64,000 bases of DNA from JASEGV01 sp947085405 (GTDB taxonomy: Bacteria > Bacteroidota > Ignavibacteria > UBA10030 > BY39): NCBI GenBank assembly GCA_947085405.1, contig CAMTWO010000015.1, forward strand, positions 18,802 through 82,801, read 5' to 3'. The translations under genes were made by a program, and so were the position numbers. The notes under the pieces were generated by a model that did not search any database, had not been told where the DNA came from, and saw only the letters and a list, made by a program, of their open reading frames with translations. Below, piece by piece: positions 52,521-62,753 of this stretch. Position 1 is the stretch's first letter, and each line of letters starts with the position of its first letter.

Positions 52521-55500
52521 TCAGTTTATTTTTCTTTCGGCGATAAGATTTTTAGAACTCATCAGCAGTTGAAATATTTCGTCGATGTGAAAAGGTTTTG
52601 CTGCGAGGTAATCGACTCCGGTGTTTGCAATGTCCTGATCTTTTAAATCTCGTCCCCAACCTGAAATAAGTATAACCGGAGTGATTGGATTAATTTCTTT
52701 AATTTCTTTTGCCACTTGCCAGCCGTTTATTTCGGGCATACCCAAATCGGTGAAAACGATATCTACTTTTCCTTGCTTGAATTTATCAATCCCTTCTCTA
52801 CCATTTTTAGCAAGAATTACTTTGTAATCTGCTTCTCTTAAAATTTCTGCAAGCAAAATTCTAATTTCTTCCTCGTCATCAACAACAAGTACCGTGAGTT
52901 GGTAATTCTGTGTATGTCCGTTTGAAGAAACTGAAATATCGTTTTGTGGTTTTTGGTGTGAGTTCTCGATGTTGACTTTCGGGAAAGTAATAGTAAATTT
53001 GGTTCCGGTACCTATTTCGCTTGTTACACGAATGTCTCCCTGACGTTTGGTTACAAGCATTTTCACCATCGACAAACCGAGTCCGGTACCTTTATCTCCT
53101 TTTGTGCTGTAGAAAGGAGTGAAAATTTTTGAAAGAGATTCTTGAGGGATACCCGTTCCGGTGTCTTCAATCTCGATACTGTAAAGACGGTCTAAATTTT
53201 TTGTTCTAATTGTAATTGCCCCGCCTTGTGGCATTGCATCGACTGCATTCAAAATTAAATTGGTTAAAATTTCTCGGAGTTCAGACCCACTGCCGAAGAC
53301 TATTGGTAATTTATCAAAATCTTTGTGGATTGCAATCCTCACACCTCGCTGCTGTGCCACATCCTTCCATTTAGTTTGTGTAAGCTCGATAGTATCTTCG
53401 ATTATTAAGTTTACATCAATAGCCGATGCGTTATCTTCGGCTTTCTTTTTGGCAAAGTCCTGCAAACGTTTTACTGTTTCGGCTCCGTCCATTGCAGCTT
53501 TTAAAATGATGCTCAAATCGTTTTTCATCTTTTGATCTGTTGAACGAAGCTGCAACAACTGTGTCCGTCCTACTATTACTCCAAGCAGGTTGTTAAAATC
53601 GTGAGCAACTCCGCTCGCTAAATCGCCGATAGCTTTCATCTTTTCGCCGTGAATGAGCATTGCCTGCGATTCGTGTAACTTTTCGTACGCCTTTTTGAGA
53701 TCCTCGTTGGCTTGGCTTAACTGGTTGTAGAGGCGGGCATTTTCAAGCGCACTGTTTAATTGCGCTGCATAGAGATTGAAAATGGATACATCTTCCTGTT
53801 TAAATTCATCCGAGTTTATCAAAGCAAGACCGATAACATCATCGAAAACAACAAGTGGTACAGATATCGAGCGGTTGCGGTAACCGACTTCGTTTGCAAT
53901 TGAAACGATTGCTTCACGCGGGATATTACGGGGAAGAATTTCAATGAGCCGACCGACAGAATGTTCGTTTAGAACGGTTTTTTTGTGATCGATTACGCTG
54001 ACTAAACCCGGAAATTTTTTGTAAGGAATCCTGTAGGTCTCGAACCTAAAATTATAAAGTTTTTCCATACCTCGCAGAATTCCGGAATCAAAAGTAGTAC
54101 GGGCAATTTTTAGTGTGTTTCCGTCTTTCAATAATATTACAATATTGTAGCCGAGCCGCCGGATAGCTTTCGAAATTGAATCGAATATCTCCTCTTCTGT
54201 CGTTGTGCGTGAGAATGCCTGCGAAGCTATAAGCAGCGAAATAATTCGTTCCTGATGGCGCTTCTTCTCCGTTATATCGTGCCCGATTCCGCGATAACTG
54301 ATTATTTTGTCGTCATCACCATGCACTGCAGTAGCAGTTTCGACGATAGTGATTTTTTCTCCGTTCTTTTTCTTTATTTGCATTTCAAAATCAACGACGT
54401 AACCTTCTTTTCTTATCTCGGTTACGAAGCGTTCCATTTCATCTTGATTTACATACACATCTTTTGGAACAAAAAGATTGAACACTTCTTCTTTGGTTTC
54501 GTATCCTAACAGATCTACACCTGCCTGGTTAATCGAAATAAATCGCCCCTCGGTGGTTATCTCAAATATAAAATCTTTAGATTCTTCGAAGAGTTGCCGA
54601 TATTTTATCTCCGACAAATAAGCTTGTTTTTCGAGGAGTTTCTTTTCGGTAATGTCCCGGATGAACGATGATATTCCGATAATTTTCCCGTTCATGTTGC
54701 GTATCGGCGATACCGTGAGTAATAAGTTGAGCACACTTCCATATTTACTGATGCGCTCGACTTCTAAATTATTAAAAGTTTCACCCTTTAAAACGCTATC
54801 ATATATTTTTTTCCATTCAGCATAATGATCAGGAGGGACTGTTGCTACTACAGATTTTCCGATTATTTCATTAGCTGTGTAACCGTAAATTCTTTCGCAG
54901 GCATTGTTCCACGTTACAACTTTTGCATCTAAGTCGAATGTAGCGATTCCGTCGGCAGAATTAATTATTATATTTTCCAGATAGCTGTATGTTTCGGCGA
55001 GTTGACGCTCTAAAGTTTTTAATTCCGTAATATCGATACCATTAACAATTATTCCGTTTATGTTTAAGTTGATATCATATCGGGGACTGATATTGTAAAC
55101 CGAATATCTTATTCCGTCGTTGCGTGATTTAGCTGTCGCATGAATTCCCTTTATCGATTTGCCGTTTAAAATTCCGGTCAGACTGTCGCGAGTTAGTGTG
55201 TTCTGTGTGCTATCGGAAATAAAAACGTCGAAATAATTTTGTCCCTTAATTTCATCTATAGTATAACCTAAAAATATTTCTGCCGGTTGATTTATGTAAA
55301 TAATGTTTCCATAAATATCCAAAAATATCAGTATGCCGTTTATATTCGTTACGAGGGTGCGATACCACTCTTCAGATTCTCTGAGTTGGTTCTCTAACTT
55401 TTTCTTCTCAGTGATATCCTGAGATGTACCAAGAATCGCATACGGATTTCCATCATCGTCGCGCAGTAATTTGTTTGTAAGTTGTATTATTATTTCGCGT

Positions 55501-56468
55501 CCGTCTTTAGTTTTTTCAATCAATTCTCCTGAATAATTACCACGAGTTTTTAAATCGTTCGTGATATCATCCATGTTTTTGGATAGAGTCTCATCGCCGC
55601 CTGCTAAAACCGAAATGTTTTGCCCGATAAGTTCTTCGGCTGTATAGCCACTCATTTTGGCTTTTGCATCGTTCACAAAAATAATATTATTTTCAAGGTC
55701 TGTTAATACAACTCCATCCGAAACATTCAGAATTACATCCGACAACAAGTGCAGCTTGCGGTCGTTCTCTTTTTTTGCCGTGATGTCGATGTAGTTTCCG
55801 ACAACAATCGTTTGCTTACCGTCTGTAATTCGTTTTAATTTTAATTCAATAAAGAGTTTCTTTTGCTGTTTATTTTGTAAAAGTATTTCGCCATGCCAAT
55901 ACTCATTTTTTTTAATAACATCAATAATATTTAAACCCTTATTGAGAAATCCGAAATCGAATTCGAATATCGTATTTATCGGTTTGCCTATAACTTCATC
56001 GGATTTCCAACCGAACAAATGTTCTGAAGGAGAATTCCAGAAGTTTATTTTCCCTTCTTTATCAGTGGCGATAATAGGAATATCAACTCCCGATATTATT
56101 TTTTCTTCGATAGAATGTGTGTTTATTATTGAATTCAAAATCGGGAGGTAGTCGGAGGTCTTAGTAATTACGTTATGAGCACCCAGATCTATAAATTTCT
56201 TTTTTTTGTTCTCATCGGATTCATCCATCAAAACAATAACCGGAAGTTTGGTAGAAAATTTTTTGATGTTTGCAGAGAATGAAGCGGGCACCGACGCGCC
56301 TTTGCCGCAGTTGGTTAACATAATTTGATAATTTCCATTATCAAGAAGTTGGGCAGCAGATTTAAAGTTGGTAGGAGTTATCTGAAAGACAAAATTCTCT
56401 TTTGAAAAATATTTTTGTAAAGATGTAGCTTCGTTTGGATTATCTGTAATAAATAGTATTTTACTCAT
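52521..56468 (-). CDS. Multi-PAS hybrid histidine kinase with a degenerate N-terminal receiver
   Basis: A 1315-residue signal protein. The N-terminal 115 residues look like a receiver, but the phosphorylation site reads YQIMLTNCGKG and lacks the aspartate. Five PAS domains follow (about 130-620), one PAS/PAC more with HDITEKKRH, then a GAF domain (about 740-900), a HisKA helix with ASGVAHDFNNLLGVI (phospho-histidine), an ATPase domain (LILNAVDAMP, EDTGTGIPQE, GDKGTGLGLSMVK) and a C-terminal receiver with VDIVFTDLGMPEI carrying the aspartate. No membrane helix, so cytoplasmic sensing of redox or ligands is likely. Transcribed with the next upstream gene. Confidence 0.92.
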   Translation of the reverse strand: MSKILFITDNPNEATSLQKYFSKENFVFQITPTNFKSAAQLLDNGNYQIMLTNCGKGASVPASFSANIKKFSTKLPVIVLMDESDENKKKKFIDLGAHNVITKTSDYLPILNSIINTHSIEEKIISGVDIPIIATDKEGKINFWNSPSEHLFGWKSDEVIGKPINTIFEFDFGFLNKGLNIIDVIKKNEYWHGEILLQNKQQKKLFIELKLKRITDGKQTIVVGNYIDITAKKENDRKLHLLSDVILNVSDGVVLTDLENNIIFVNDAKAKMSGYTAEELIGQNISVLAGGDETLSKNMDDITNDLKTRGNYSGELIEKTKDGREIIIQLTNKLLRDDDGNPYAILGTSQDITEKKKLENQLRESEEWYRTLVTNINGILIFLDIYGNIIYINQPAEIFLGYTIDEIKGQNYFDVFISDSTQNTLTRDSLTGILNGKSIKGIHATAKSRNDGIRYSVYNISPRYDINLNINGIIVNGIDITELKTLERQLAETYSYLENIIINSADGIATFDLDAKVVTWNNACERIYGYTANEIIGKSVVATVPPDHYAEWKKIYDSVLKGETFNNLEVERISKYGSVLNLLLTVSPIRNMNGKIIGISSFIRDITEKKLLEKQAYLSEIKYRQLFEESKDFIFEITTEGRFISINQAGVDLLGYETKEEVFNLFVPKDVYVNQDEMERFVTEIRKEGYVVDFEMQIKKKNGEKITIVETATAVHGDDDKIISYRGIGHDITEKKRHQERIISLLIASQAFSRTTTEEEIFDSISKAIRRLGYNIVILLKDGNTLKIARTTFDSGILRGMEKLYNFRFETYRIPYKKFPGLVSVIDHKKTVLNEHSVGRLIEILPRNIPREAIVSIANEVGYRNRSISVPLVVFDDVIGLALINSDEFKQEDVSIFNLYAAQLNSALENARLYNQLSQANEDLKKAYEKLHESQAMLIHGEKMKAIGDLASGVAHDFNNLLGVIVGRTQLLQLRSTDQKMKNDLSIILKAAMDGAETVKRLQDFAKKKAEDNASAIDVNLIIEDTIELTQTKWKDVAQQRGVRIAIHKDFDKLPIVFGSGSELREILTNLILNAVDAMPQGGAITIRTKNLDRLYSIEIEDTGTGIPQESLSKIFTPFYSTKGDKGTGLGLSMVKMLVTKRQGDIRVTSEIGTGTKFTITFPKVNIENSHQKPQNDISVSSNGHTQNYQLTVLVVDDEEEIRILLAEILREADYKVILAKNGREGIDKFKQGKVDIVFTDLGMPEINGWQVAKEIKEINPITPVILISGWGRDLKDQDIANTGVDYLAAKPFHIDEIFQLLMSSKNLIAERKIN

Positions 56469-56483
56469 GAAACGAAGAATTAA

Positions 56484-57158
56484 TCAATCTTTAAGAGAGA
56501 GAATTTTCTTAAGCATATTATACTCAGTTCTCATTTCTTCTCGTGCGCTGCGGAGGGCTTGTATTTGCTCTTCCAGTTTGTTAACATTATCTGTAATCAT
56601 TTTGAAATACTTTGCAGTGTTTTCGTCGGGTTTACTTTTAGATTGAAGTTGAAAAAGTGCCAGTCGTATAACACCGAGTGGGTTATTTATTTCGTGTGTA
56701 ATATGAGCCAATACTGAATTTATACTCATAATTTTTACCCGGATAGAATCGAACTCTTCCGCTTTTTTCTGTACTTCAGATTCTTTCAATAAACTGCTGA
56801 ACGTCCACGAAAAAGTTGGAAGCGTTATCTCTGCAATGTTTAAAATATGGTCGATACCCGCTGACTTCTGAGATTGCGATAAGTTGGCTTCGCTTTGTGA
56901 TGTAAGAAGAATGAGCGGCATCCTGAAATTTTTCCCACGAAGAAAATTAGCCATCTGAATTACATTGTTTGTGGCGACATTTTCTCCGATAAAAACCAAA
57001 TCATAAATAGGCGACTTTGCCTCGAGAAAAGACTCAAATTTTGTTTCAATTATCCTTTGTAGGATAACTTTACCTTTAAGAGCTAATTTTAATTGTTCTT
57101 CAAGAACAACCGGTTCTAACTTAGTCGGTTCGACTAATAATATATAAACAGAGTCCAT
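56484..57158 (-). CDS. Receiver-like plus DHp protein without an ATPase domain
   Basis: A 224-residue protein. Residues 1-120 have a receiver-like alternation but no aspartate where it should be (YDLVFIGENV). Residues 130-200 form a dimerisation/histidine phosphotransfer region with the H-box SVLAHITHEINNPLGVI. No ATP-binding domain follows, so it cannot autophosphorylate; it may be phosphorylated by, or dock with, the adjacent hybrid kinase, 15 bp downstream in the same transcript. Confidence 0.8.
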   Translation of the reverse strand: MDSVYILLVEPTKLEPVVLEEQLKLALKGKVILQRIIETKFESFLEAKSPIYDLVFIGENVATNNVIQMANFLRGKNFRMPLILLTSQSEANLSQSQKSAGIDHILNIAEITLPTFSWTFSSLLKESEVQKKAEEFDSIRVKIMSINSVLAHITHEINNPLGVIRLALFQLQSKSKPDENTAKYFKMITDNVNKLEEQIQALRSAREEMRTEYNMLKKILSLKD

Positions 57159-57292
57159 TTTTATTCACTTTTAATGGTAGGCAATATGCACAAAATATGT
57201 ATCAATATCAAGATGAAAAAATTTAGTCGTTTGCTTTTTATGTAAGTTTTTATCAATTTTTAGTAGAAATGTATTATCCAAAAGGAAAAGCT

Positions 57293-58324
57293 ATGAAAAA
57301 GATGAATTTCGTGATTATCGTTACATTGATATTCTTGTATAGTGCAACAACCCTATGCGGAACCGGAATAGGGAAATATGCGAGCGAATTTATGGCTATC
57401 GGTGTTGGCGGAAGAGCTTTAGGCTTAGGTGGCGCCTACACAGCAATTGCCAACGATGTTACAGCCGGTTATTGGAACCCTGCCGGCTTATCGAAAATAA
57501 ATTATCCACAACTTTCGCTAATGCACTCCGAACAATTTGGAAGTTTGGTCAATTACGATTATGCCGCTGCTGCTTTTCCTGTCGGTTCAAACTCGAGTGT
57601 TGGAGTTAGCGTAATTCGGCTTGGCATTGATGCAATTCCGGATACACGCGGCGCCTTAATTGACGAAGACGGAGACGGGATTTTTGACGACAACGAACGG
57701 CTTGATAAAAGCAAGATTTCGTATTTCAATACTGCCGATTGGGCTGTGTATTTCACTTACTCAAAAAAACATAGCAACAGTTTATCTTATGGTGCAAATA
57801 TTAAATTCATTCGACGTGATATGAGTGTAGGTTCCGCAACCGGAGTTGGATTTGATGTAGGAATTCAATTCTCGCCTTACGAAAATTTCTTCGTTGGAGC
57901 TAACTTGCAAGACGCTACTACAACTTTTCTTGCATGGAACACAGGCACGAACGAGTTGATAAGTCCGACACTCAAACTCGGATCAGCATACCTTATCGAA
58001 GCACTTGGTGGAAAGTTTATTCCGGTTTTCGATGTCGATATCCGATTTGAAAATCGCCGGTATGCCTCGAATGTAAATTTAGGTCCTGTGAGTTTTGATA
58101 TGCACACAGGACTTGAATTCGATTTCCAAAACATCGCGGCTCTTCGTATCGGATATAGCGATATTGGCACTACAAACTTTGGCGCCGGAATTCACCTCCC
58201 GAAATTCGATATCGATTATACTTTCGCAACTTCCAAACTTACCGACGAGAGGTTCGATAATACTCACCGGGTTTCAATCACTTTTACATTTGAATCAGAT
58301 CAATTTGCAAGAAGGACTGAATAG
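57293..58324 (+). CDS. PorV/PorQ family outer membrane protein
   Basis: A 343-residue protein with a signal peptide (MKKMNFVIIVTLIFLYSATTLCG). The start GIGKYASEFMAIGVGGRALGLGGAYTAIANDVTAGYWNPAGLS is the PorV/PorQ (UPF0164) hallmark in two parts, followed by a beta-barrel. In Bacteroidota PorV escorts type IX secretion substrates; the general family serves in outer membrane transport. AAAGGAAAAGCT precedes the ATG at 57293, which I prefer to the upstream one at 57269. A type IX system is not visible here. Confidence 0.87.
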   Translation: MKKMNFVIIVTLIFLYSATTLCGTGIGKYASEFMAIGVGGRALGLGGAYTAIANDVTAGYWNPAGLSKINYPQLSLMHSEQFGSLVNYDYAAAAFPVGSNSSVGVSVIRLGIDAIPDTRGALIDEDGDGIFDDNERLDKSKISYFNTADWAVYFTYSKKHSNSLSYGANIKFIRRDMSVGSATGVGFDVGIQFSPYENFFVGANLQDATTTFLAWNTGTNELISPTLKLGSAYLIEALGGKFIPVFDVDIRFENRRYASNVNLGPVSFDMHTGLEFDFQNIAALRIGYSDIGTTNFGAGIHLPKFDIDYTFATSKLTDERFDNTHRVSITFTFESDQFARRTE

Positions 58325-58328
58325 GTCG

Positions 58329-58904
58329 GTGATTCAAAAAGGACTTATTCTTTTTTTACTGGCGATATTATTTTCTTTCTGCGCCGGCACACCTTATTAT
58401 TCATACAACTATCCTCTCACGTCTGAGTTAGTAAATTCTTCAGATAATAGTTTGAATTCATTACTCCCTTCAGGCTGGTTTGCATCGAATGATAATTCAC
58501 ACACAAAAACTTTTTTATTTTGGTTAATAAAAGACGATTATTCTGGTTCAATAACCCTCCAGGAAATTCATGTTGATAACTCAACTCGAGGTCGAATAAT
58601 AAAAGAAGGATTGAAATTGTTGGGCGAAATCAGCAACGGTTTCAAAAAAGAATCCGCAGATGATTATTTTTTGAGTAAAGAACCTGAACTATTTATAATG
58701 AATGGAAAACAATACTGCGGCTATGAGTATTATGCTGATAATACAAGTAAACGAGTTAGGGTAGTTCTTTTTCAGATTGGTGAAAAATTTTATGAATGTT
58801 CTGCCATACCACTAACAGGAGTGTGGTTTGATAAAGATTTAAGAGAAATGTACAACGCAATGCACGCTTTTATAAATTCTTTCGGAAAGAATTCCCTCCT
58901 ATAG
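58329..58904 (+). CDS. Hypothetical secreted protein or lipoprotein
   Basis: A 191-residue protein read from GTG 58329, four bases after the PorV/PorQ stop. The start VIQKGLILFLLAILFSFCAG is a signal peptide; the cysteine might carry lipid but the -1 residue is unusual. The mature part contains WFLWLIKDDYSG-like TFLFWLIKDDYSGSITLQEI and ends RAMYNAMHAFINSFGKN. It has no family I know. The upstream reading of this frame to 58095 lies inside the PorV gene and is not real. Confidence 0.55.
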   Translation: MIQKGLILFLLAILFSFCAGTPYYSYNYPLTSELVNSSDNSLNSLLPSGWFASNDNSHTKTFLFWLIKDDYSGSITLQEIHVDNSTRGRIIKEGLKLLGEISNGFKKESADDYFLSKEPELFIMNGKQYCGYEYYADNTSKRVRVVLFQIGEKFYECSAIPLTGVWFDKDLREMYNAMHAFINSFGKNSLL

Positions 58905-58949
58905 GCACACTTGTTGCAAAATACAAATATCAATGTTCTGATTTTTATT

Positions 58950-58978
58950 AAAATATTGTAGAAGTCGAACAATATTTT
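58950..58978. promoter_or_regulatory. Inverted repeat AAAATATTGT/ACAATATTTT upstream of nifJ
   Basis: Ten-base arms pair perfectly around a nine-base loop. It lies 46 bp after the secreted-protein gene and 174 bp before nifJ. It could be a weak AT-rich terminator or an operator. Confidence 0.4.
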
Positions 58979-59042
58979 CTTATATACAAGAAAATTGACA
59001 CGTTATTTTACTGTTTCTGAAAATAATATCAAAAAAATAAAC

Positions 59043-59058
59043 ATTGTTTAAAAACAAT
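59043..59058. promoter_or_regulatory. CRP/FNR-like palindrome ATTGTTTAAAAACAAT upstream of nifJ
   Basis: The 16-bp palindrome contains TTGTT-N4-AACAA, the half-site geometry of CRP/FNR family operators. It is 94 bp upstream of the nifJ ATG. Two TCAGTTA direct repeats 12 bp apart (59084-59102) lie between it and the gene. A redox-dependent control of pyruvate:ferredoxin oxidoreductase would make sense but is an inference. Confidence 0.4.
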
Positions 59059-59151
59059 TTATGTATTATATTTAACTAACCAATCAGTTACCCTGTCAGT
59101 TATTTTACATAAGCAAATCTTAGAAAACAAAAAATAAATGGAGATTTATAA

Positions 59152-62100
59152 ATGGAAAGAATCAAAGTTACAATAGATGGTAACGAAGCGGCTGCGTATA
59201 TAGCTCACAAAACAAACGAAGTTATAGCTATATATCCAATTACCCCCTCCTCGAATATGGGCGAGTGGGCTGATGCTTGGTCGGCAGCCGGCGAAAAAAA
59301 TATCTGGGGAGTTGTCCCCACAGTAATCGAAATGCAAAGCGAAGGCGGTGCTGCCGGTGCCGTTCACGGCGCTTTACAAACCGGTTCATTAACTACAACC
59401 TTTACAGCATCGCAAGGTCTGCTGTTAATGATACCGAATATGTTTAAAATCGCAGGCGAGTTAACGCCAACGGTGTTTCATGTTTCGGCACGTTGCGTAG
59501 CAACTCACGCCCTCTCAATTTTCGGAGACCACAGCGATGTTATGTCGGTCCGCTCAACTGGCTGGGCGCTGTTAGCTTCTAACTCGGTTCAGGAAGTAAT
59601 GGACAGTGCTTTGATTGCACAAGCTGCAACACTTGAAGCACGGATTCCTTTTTTACACTTCTTTGACGGTTTCAGAACTTCGCACGAAGTGATGAAAGTT
59701 GAACAACTTACTGATGACGACATCAAATCAATGATCGATGATGAACTTGTAATTGCACACCGCAAACGTGCAATGTCTCCCGACAGTCCTGTGATTCGTG
59801 GGACAGCTCAAAATCCGGATGTGTTTTTCCAGGCACGCGAAACCGTGAATCCTTTTTACGAAAAAGTTCCTGAAATTGTTCAGAAGGTGATGGACAAGTT
59901 TGCCCGCATCGTTGGCAGACAGTACCATTTGTTCGAATACGTAGGCGATCCAAACGCTGAACGGATAATAATTATGATGGGCTCAGGCGCTGAAGCTGCC
60001 GAAGAATCCGTAAATTTTTTGAATGCACGTGGAGAAAAAGTTGGACTTATTAAAATACGACTCCTCAGGCCCTTTTCAGTGAAGCACTTAATCAATGCAA
60101 TTCCACAATCTGTAAAATCGATTGCCGTACTTGATAGAACAAAAGAACCCGGAGCCGGCGGCGAACCACTTTACAAAGATGTTGTTACCGCAATAAGCGA
60201 ATCGTTCTCGCAAGGTTCTATTTCCTTAAAATCTTATCCAAAAATTATTGGCGGTCGCTACGGTTTAGCATCCAAAGAATTTACTCCGGCGATGGTAAAA
60301 GGTATTTACGACGAGCTTAAAAAAGATAAACCTAAAAATTATTTCACTGTCGGAATTAACGATGATGTTACAAACTCCTCGATTGAATATGACCCTGAAT
60401 TTACAACTGAAGATAACTCAATTAAACGATCCTTGTTTTACGGGCTTGGTGCCGATGGTACTGTGGGTGCCAATAAAAACTCTATCAAAATAATCGGAGA
60501 GGAAACCGATAATTATGCTCAGGGATATTTTGTGTACGACTCAAAAAAATCGGGTGCAGTTACAGTGTCGCACTTACGATTTGGTCCGAAACCAATTCAA
60601 TCCACATATCTGATTAGCAAAGCCGACTTCATTGCTTGCCACCAATGGGTGTTTTTAGAAAGATACGATATGTTAAAAGATGCGCTACCCGGCGCAACGT
60701 TTTTGCTCAACAGTCCTTTTGGTCCCGATGAAGTTTGGGATAAGCTTCCGCGAAAAGTTCAGCAACAAATTATCGACAAAAAATTAAAGTTGTTCACAAT
60801 CGATGGTAATAAAGTTGCCGAACAAACCGGTATGGGCGAACGTGTAAACACGATTATGCAAACTTGTTTCTTTGCTATCTCTAATATTCTTACGAAAGAT
60901 GAAGCAATCCAAAAGATTAAAGATGCAATCAAGAAAACTTATGGAGCAAAGGGTGAGCAAATAGTAAAGATGAACTATCAAGCGGTTGACCAAACGATCG
61001 CTAACCTACACGAGATAAAGGTTCCTGAAAAAGCATCCAGCAAGATTGAATTTGTTCCGGTAATGTCCGATCCGAGAGCACCCGAGTTTGTACGAAATGT
61101 TACTGCAAAGATTTATGGTGGTTTAGGCGATTCGCTGCCGGTTAGCGCCTTCCCGGTTGATGGCACTTTCGTTACCGATACGGCTCAGTGGGAACGCCGA
61201 AACATTGCATTCGAAATTCCTGTTTGGGATCCCGATGTCTGCATTCAATGCAATAAATGTATGCTCGTTTGCCCACACGCTACTATCCGTGTAAAAGTTT
61301 ACGACGAAAAATACACAGCACAAGCACCGCCTACATTTAAGTGGACTAAAGTTAAAGGGAAAGAATTCGAACCGAATATGGTTTATACAATTCAGGTTGC
61401 ACCCGAAGATTGTACGGGATGCGGCATCTGCGTTGAAGTTTGTCCGGCGAAAAACAAAACTGAAACCCGACTGAAAGCCCTTAATATGGCTGACCAACTT
61501 CCGCTGCGTGAACCTGAGAGAATTAATTACGACTACTTCTTAGAGTTACCTGAATATGATAGAAGGAAAGTTCAGATTAACACTGTGAAGGGTTGCCAGC
61601 TTCTCGAACCGCTGTTCGAGTATTCAGGCGCCTGCACCGGCTGCGGCGAAACTCCTTACATTAAACTTGTAACGCAACTGTTCGGCGACCGCACTTTGAT
61701 TGCGAATGCTACAGGTTGTTCGTCAATCTATGGAGGCAATTTACCAACAACTCCGTATTCTAAAAATAAAGATGGCAGAGGTCCAACGTGGTCGAACTCT
61801 CTCTTCGAGGATAACGCTGAATTCGGTCTCGGATTCCGACTCACACTCGATCAACAAAAATTATTTGCAATTGAGTTGATGAAAAAACTCTCAAGTGTCA
61901 TCGGAACTGATTTAATCGATGCAATTATTAAAGCTGACCAATCCAACGAAAGTGGAATTTATGACCAGCGTGAACGTGTTGAAATTTTGAAAAAGAAATT
62001 AACAAACGAAAAATCACCCGAAGCAAAACAACTGTTAGCAATTGCCGATAATTTAGTTAACAAGAGTGTTTGGATTGTTGGCGGCGACGGATGGGCTTAT

Positions 62101-62739
62101 GATATTGGTTACGGTGGACTCGACCACGTAATCGCATCCGGCAAAAATGTTAATCTGCTTGTATTGGACACGGAAGTGTATTCAAACACCGGCGGACAAA
62201 TGTCGAAAGCAACTCCCCGTGCAGCAGTCGCAAAATTTGCAGCAGGCGGGAAACCGTTGGGTAAAAAAGACCTCGGTTTGATTGCAATGAGCTACGGAAA
62301 TGTTTTTGTCGCTCAGATTGCTTTCGGGTCGAACGACTTGCAAACTGTTCGTGCATTTTTAGAAGCCGAAGCTTACGACGGTCCTTCTTTAATCATCGCA
62401 TACAGCCATTGCATAGCACACGGTATCAATATGCGTAATGCGCTCGATAACCAAAAAGCAGCAGTCGATAGCGGACACTGGCCCCTCTTCAGATATAATC
62501 CGGCACTCCTGAAAGAAGGAAAAAATCCTTTGAAGCTCGATTCTAAAGCTCCAACTATCTCCTTCAAAGATTATGCTTATATGGAAACCCGCTACAAAAT
62601 GTTAACGAAGAGCAAACCTGAAGAAGCAAAACGTTTGATCGAACTCGGTAACGAGGACGCAAAAGCAAGATGGCGTTACTATGAACAGTTAGCTACTATA
62701 AGATATAGTAACGATGATAATCAAGAAAAGAATAAATAG
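59152..62739 (+). CDS. nifJ: Pyruvate:ferredoxin (flavodoxin) oxidoreductase, single chain
   Basis: A 1195-residue one-chain enzyme. Domains in order: POR N-terminal (IAIYPITPSSNMGEWADAW), POR domain II, gamma domain (GLGADGTVGANKNSIK), two 4Fe-4S clusters (CIQCNKCMLVCPHA and CTGCGICVEVCPAK), and the thiamine-diphosphate domain (GACTGCGETPYIK, GDGWAYDIGYGGLDH, TEVYSNTGGQMS). It oxidises pyruvate to acetyl-CoA and CO2, reducing ferredoxin. GGAGATTT precedes the ATG. A DHOD-like gene follows after 14 bp as in many relatives. Confidence 0.96.
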   Translation: MERIKVTIDGNEAAAYIAHKTNEVIAIYPITPSSNMGEWADAWSAAGEKNIWGVVPTVIEMQSEGGAAGAVHGALQTGSLTTTFTASQGLLLMIPNMFKIAGELTPTVFHVSARCVATHALSIFGDHSDVMSVRSTGWALLASNSVQEVMDSALIAQAATLEARIPFLHFFDGFRTSHEVMKVEQLTDDDIKSMIDDELVIAHRKRAMSPDSPVIRGTAQNPDVFFQARETVNPFYEKVPEIVQKVMDKFARIVGRQYHLFEYVGDPNAERIIIMMGSGAEAAEESVNFLNARGEKVGLIKIRLLRPFSVKHLINAIPQSVKSIAVLDRTKEPGAGGEPLYKDVVTAISESFSQGSISLKSYPKIIGGRYGLASKEFTPAMVKGIYDELKKDKPKNYFTVGINDDVTNSSIEYDPEFTTEDNSIKRSLFYGLGADGTVGANKNSIKIIGEETDNYAQGYFVYDSKKSGAVTVSHLRFGPKPIQSTYLISKADFIACHQWVFLERYDMLKDALPGATFLLNSPFGPDEVWDKLPRKVQQQIIDKKLKLFTIDGNKVAEQTGMGERVNTIMQTCFFAISNILTKDEAIQKIKDAIKKTYGAKGEQIVKMNYQAVDQTIANLHEIKVPEKASSKIEFVPVMSDPRAPEFVRNVTAKIYGGLGDSLPVSAFPVDGTFVTDTAQWERRNIAFEIPVWDPDVCIQCNKCMLVCPHATIRVKVYDEKYTAQAPPTFKWTKVKGKEFEPNMVYTIQVAPEDCTGCGICVEVCPAKNKTETRLKALNMADQLPLREPERINYDYFLELPEYDRRKVQINTVKGCQLLEPLFEYSGACTGCGETPYIKLVTQLFGDRTLIANATGCSSIYGGNLPTTPYSKNKDGRGPTWSNSLFEDNAEFGLGFRLTLDQQKLFAIELMKKLSSVIGTDLIDAIIKADQSNESGIYDQRERVEILKKKLTNEKSPEAKQLLAIADNLVNKSVWIVGGDGWAYDIGYGGLDHVIASGKNVNLLVLDTEVYSNTGGQMSKATPRAAVAKFAAGGKPLGKKDLGLIAMSYGNVFVAQIAFGSNDLQTVRAFLEAEAYDGPSLIIAYSHCIAHGINMRNALDNQKAAVDSGHWPLFRYNPALLKEGKNPLKLDSKAPTISFKDYAYMETRYKMLTKSKPEEAKRLIELGNEDAKARWRYYEQLATIRYSNDDNQEKNK

Positions 62740-62753
62740 AGAAAGAGGTTAAT

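Noticed and set aside
58095..58328. Upstream extension of the secreted-protein frame
   Set aside because: It overlaps the PorV/PorQ gene in another frame and encodes no signal peptide; the GTG at 58329 gives a proper one.
58995..59029. TTGACA with TAATAT as a promoter for nifJ
   Set aside because: The spacing between the two boxes is 23 bp, too long for a standard promoter.
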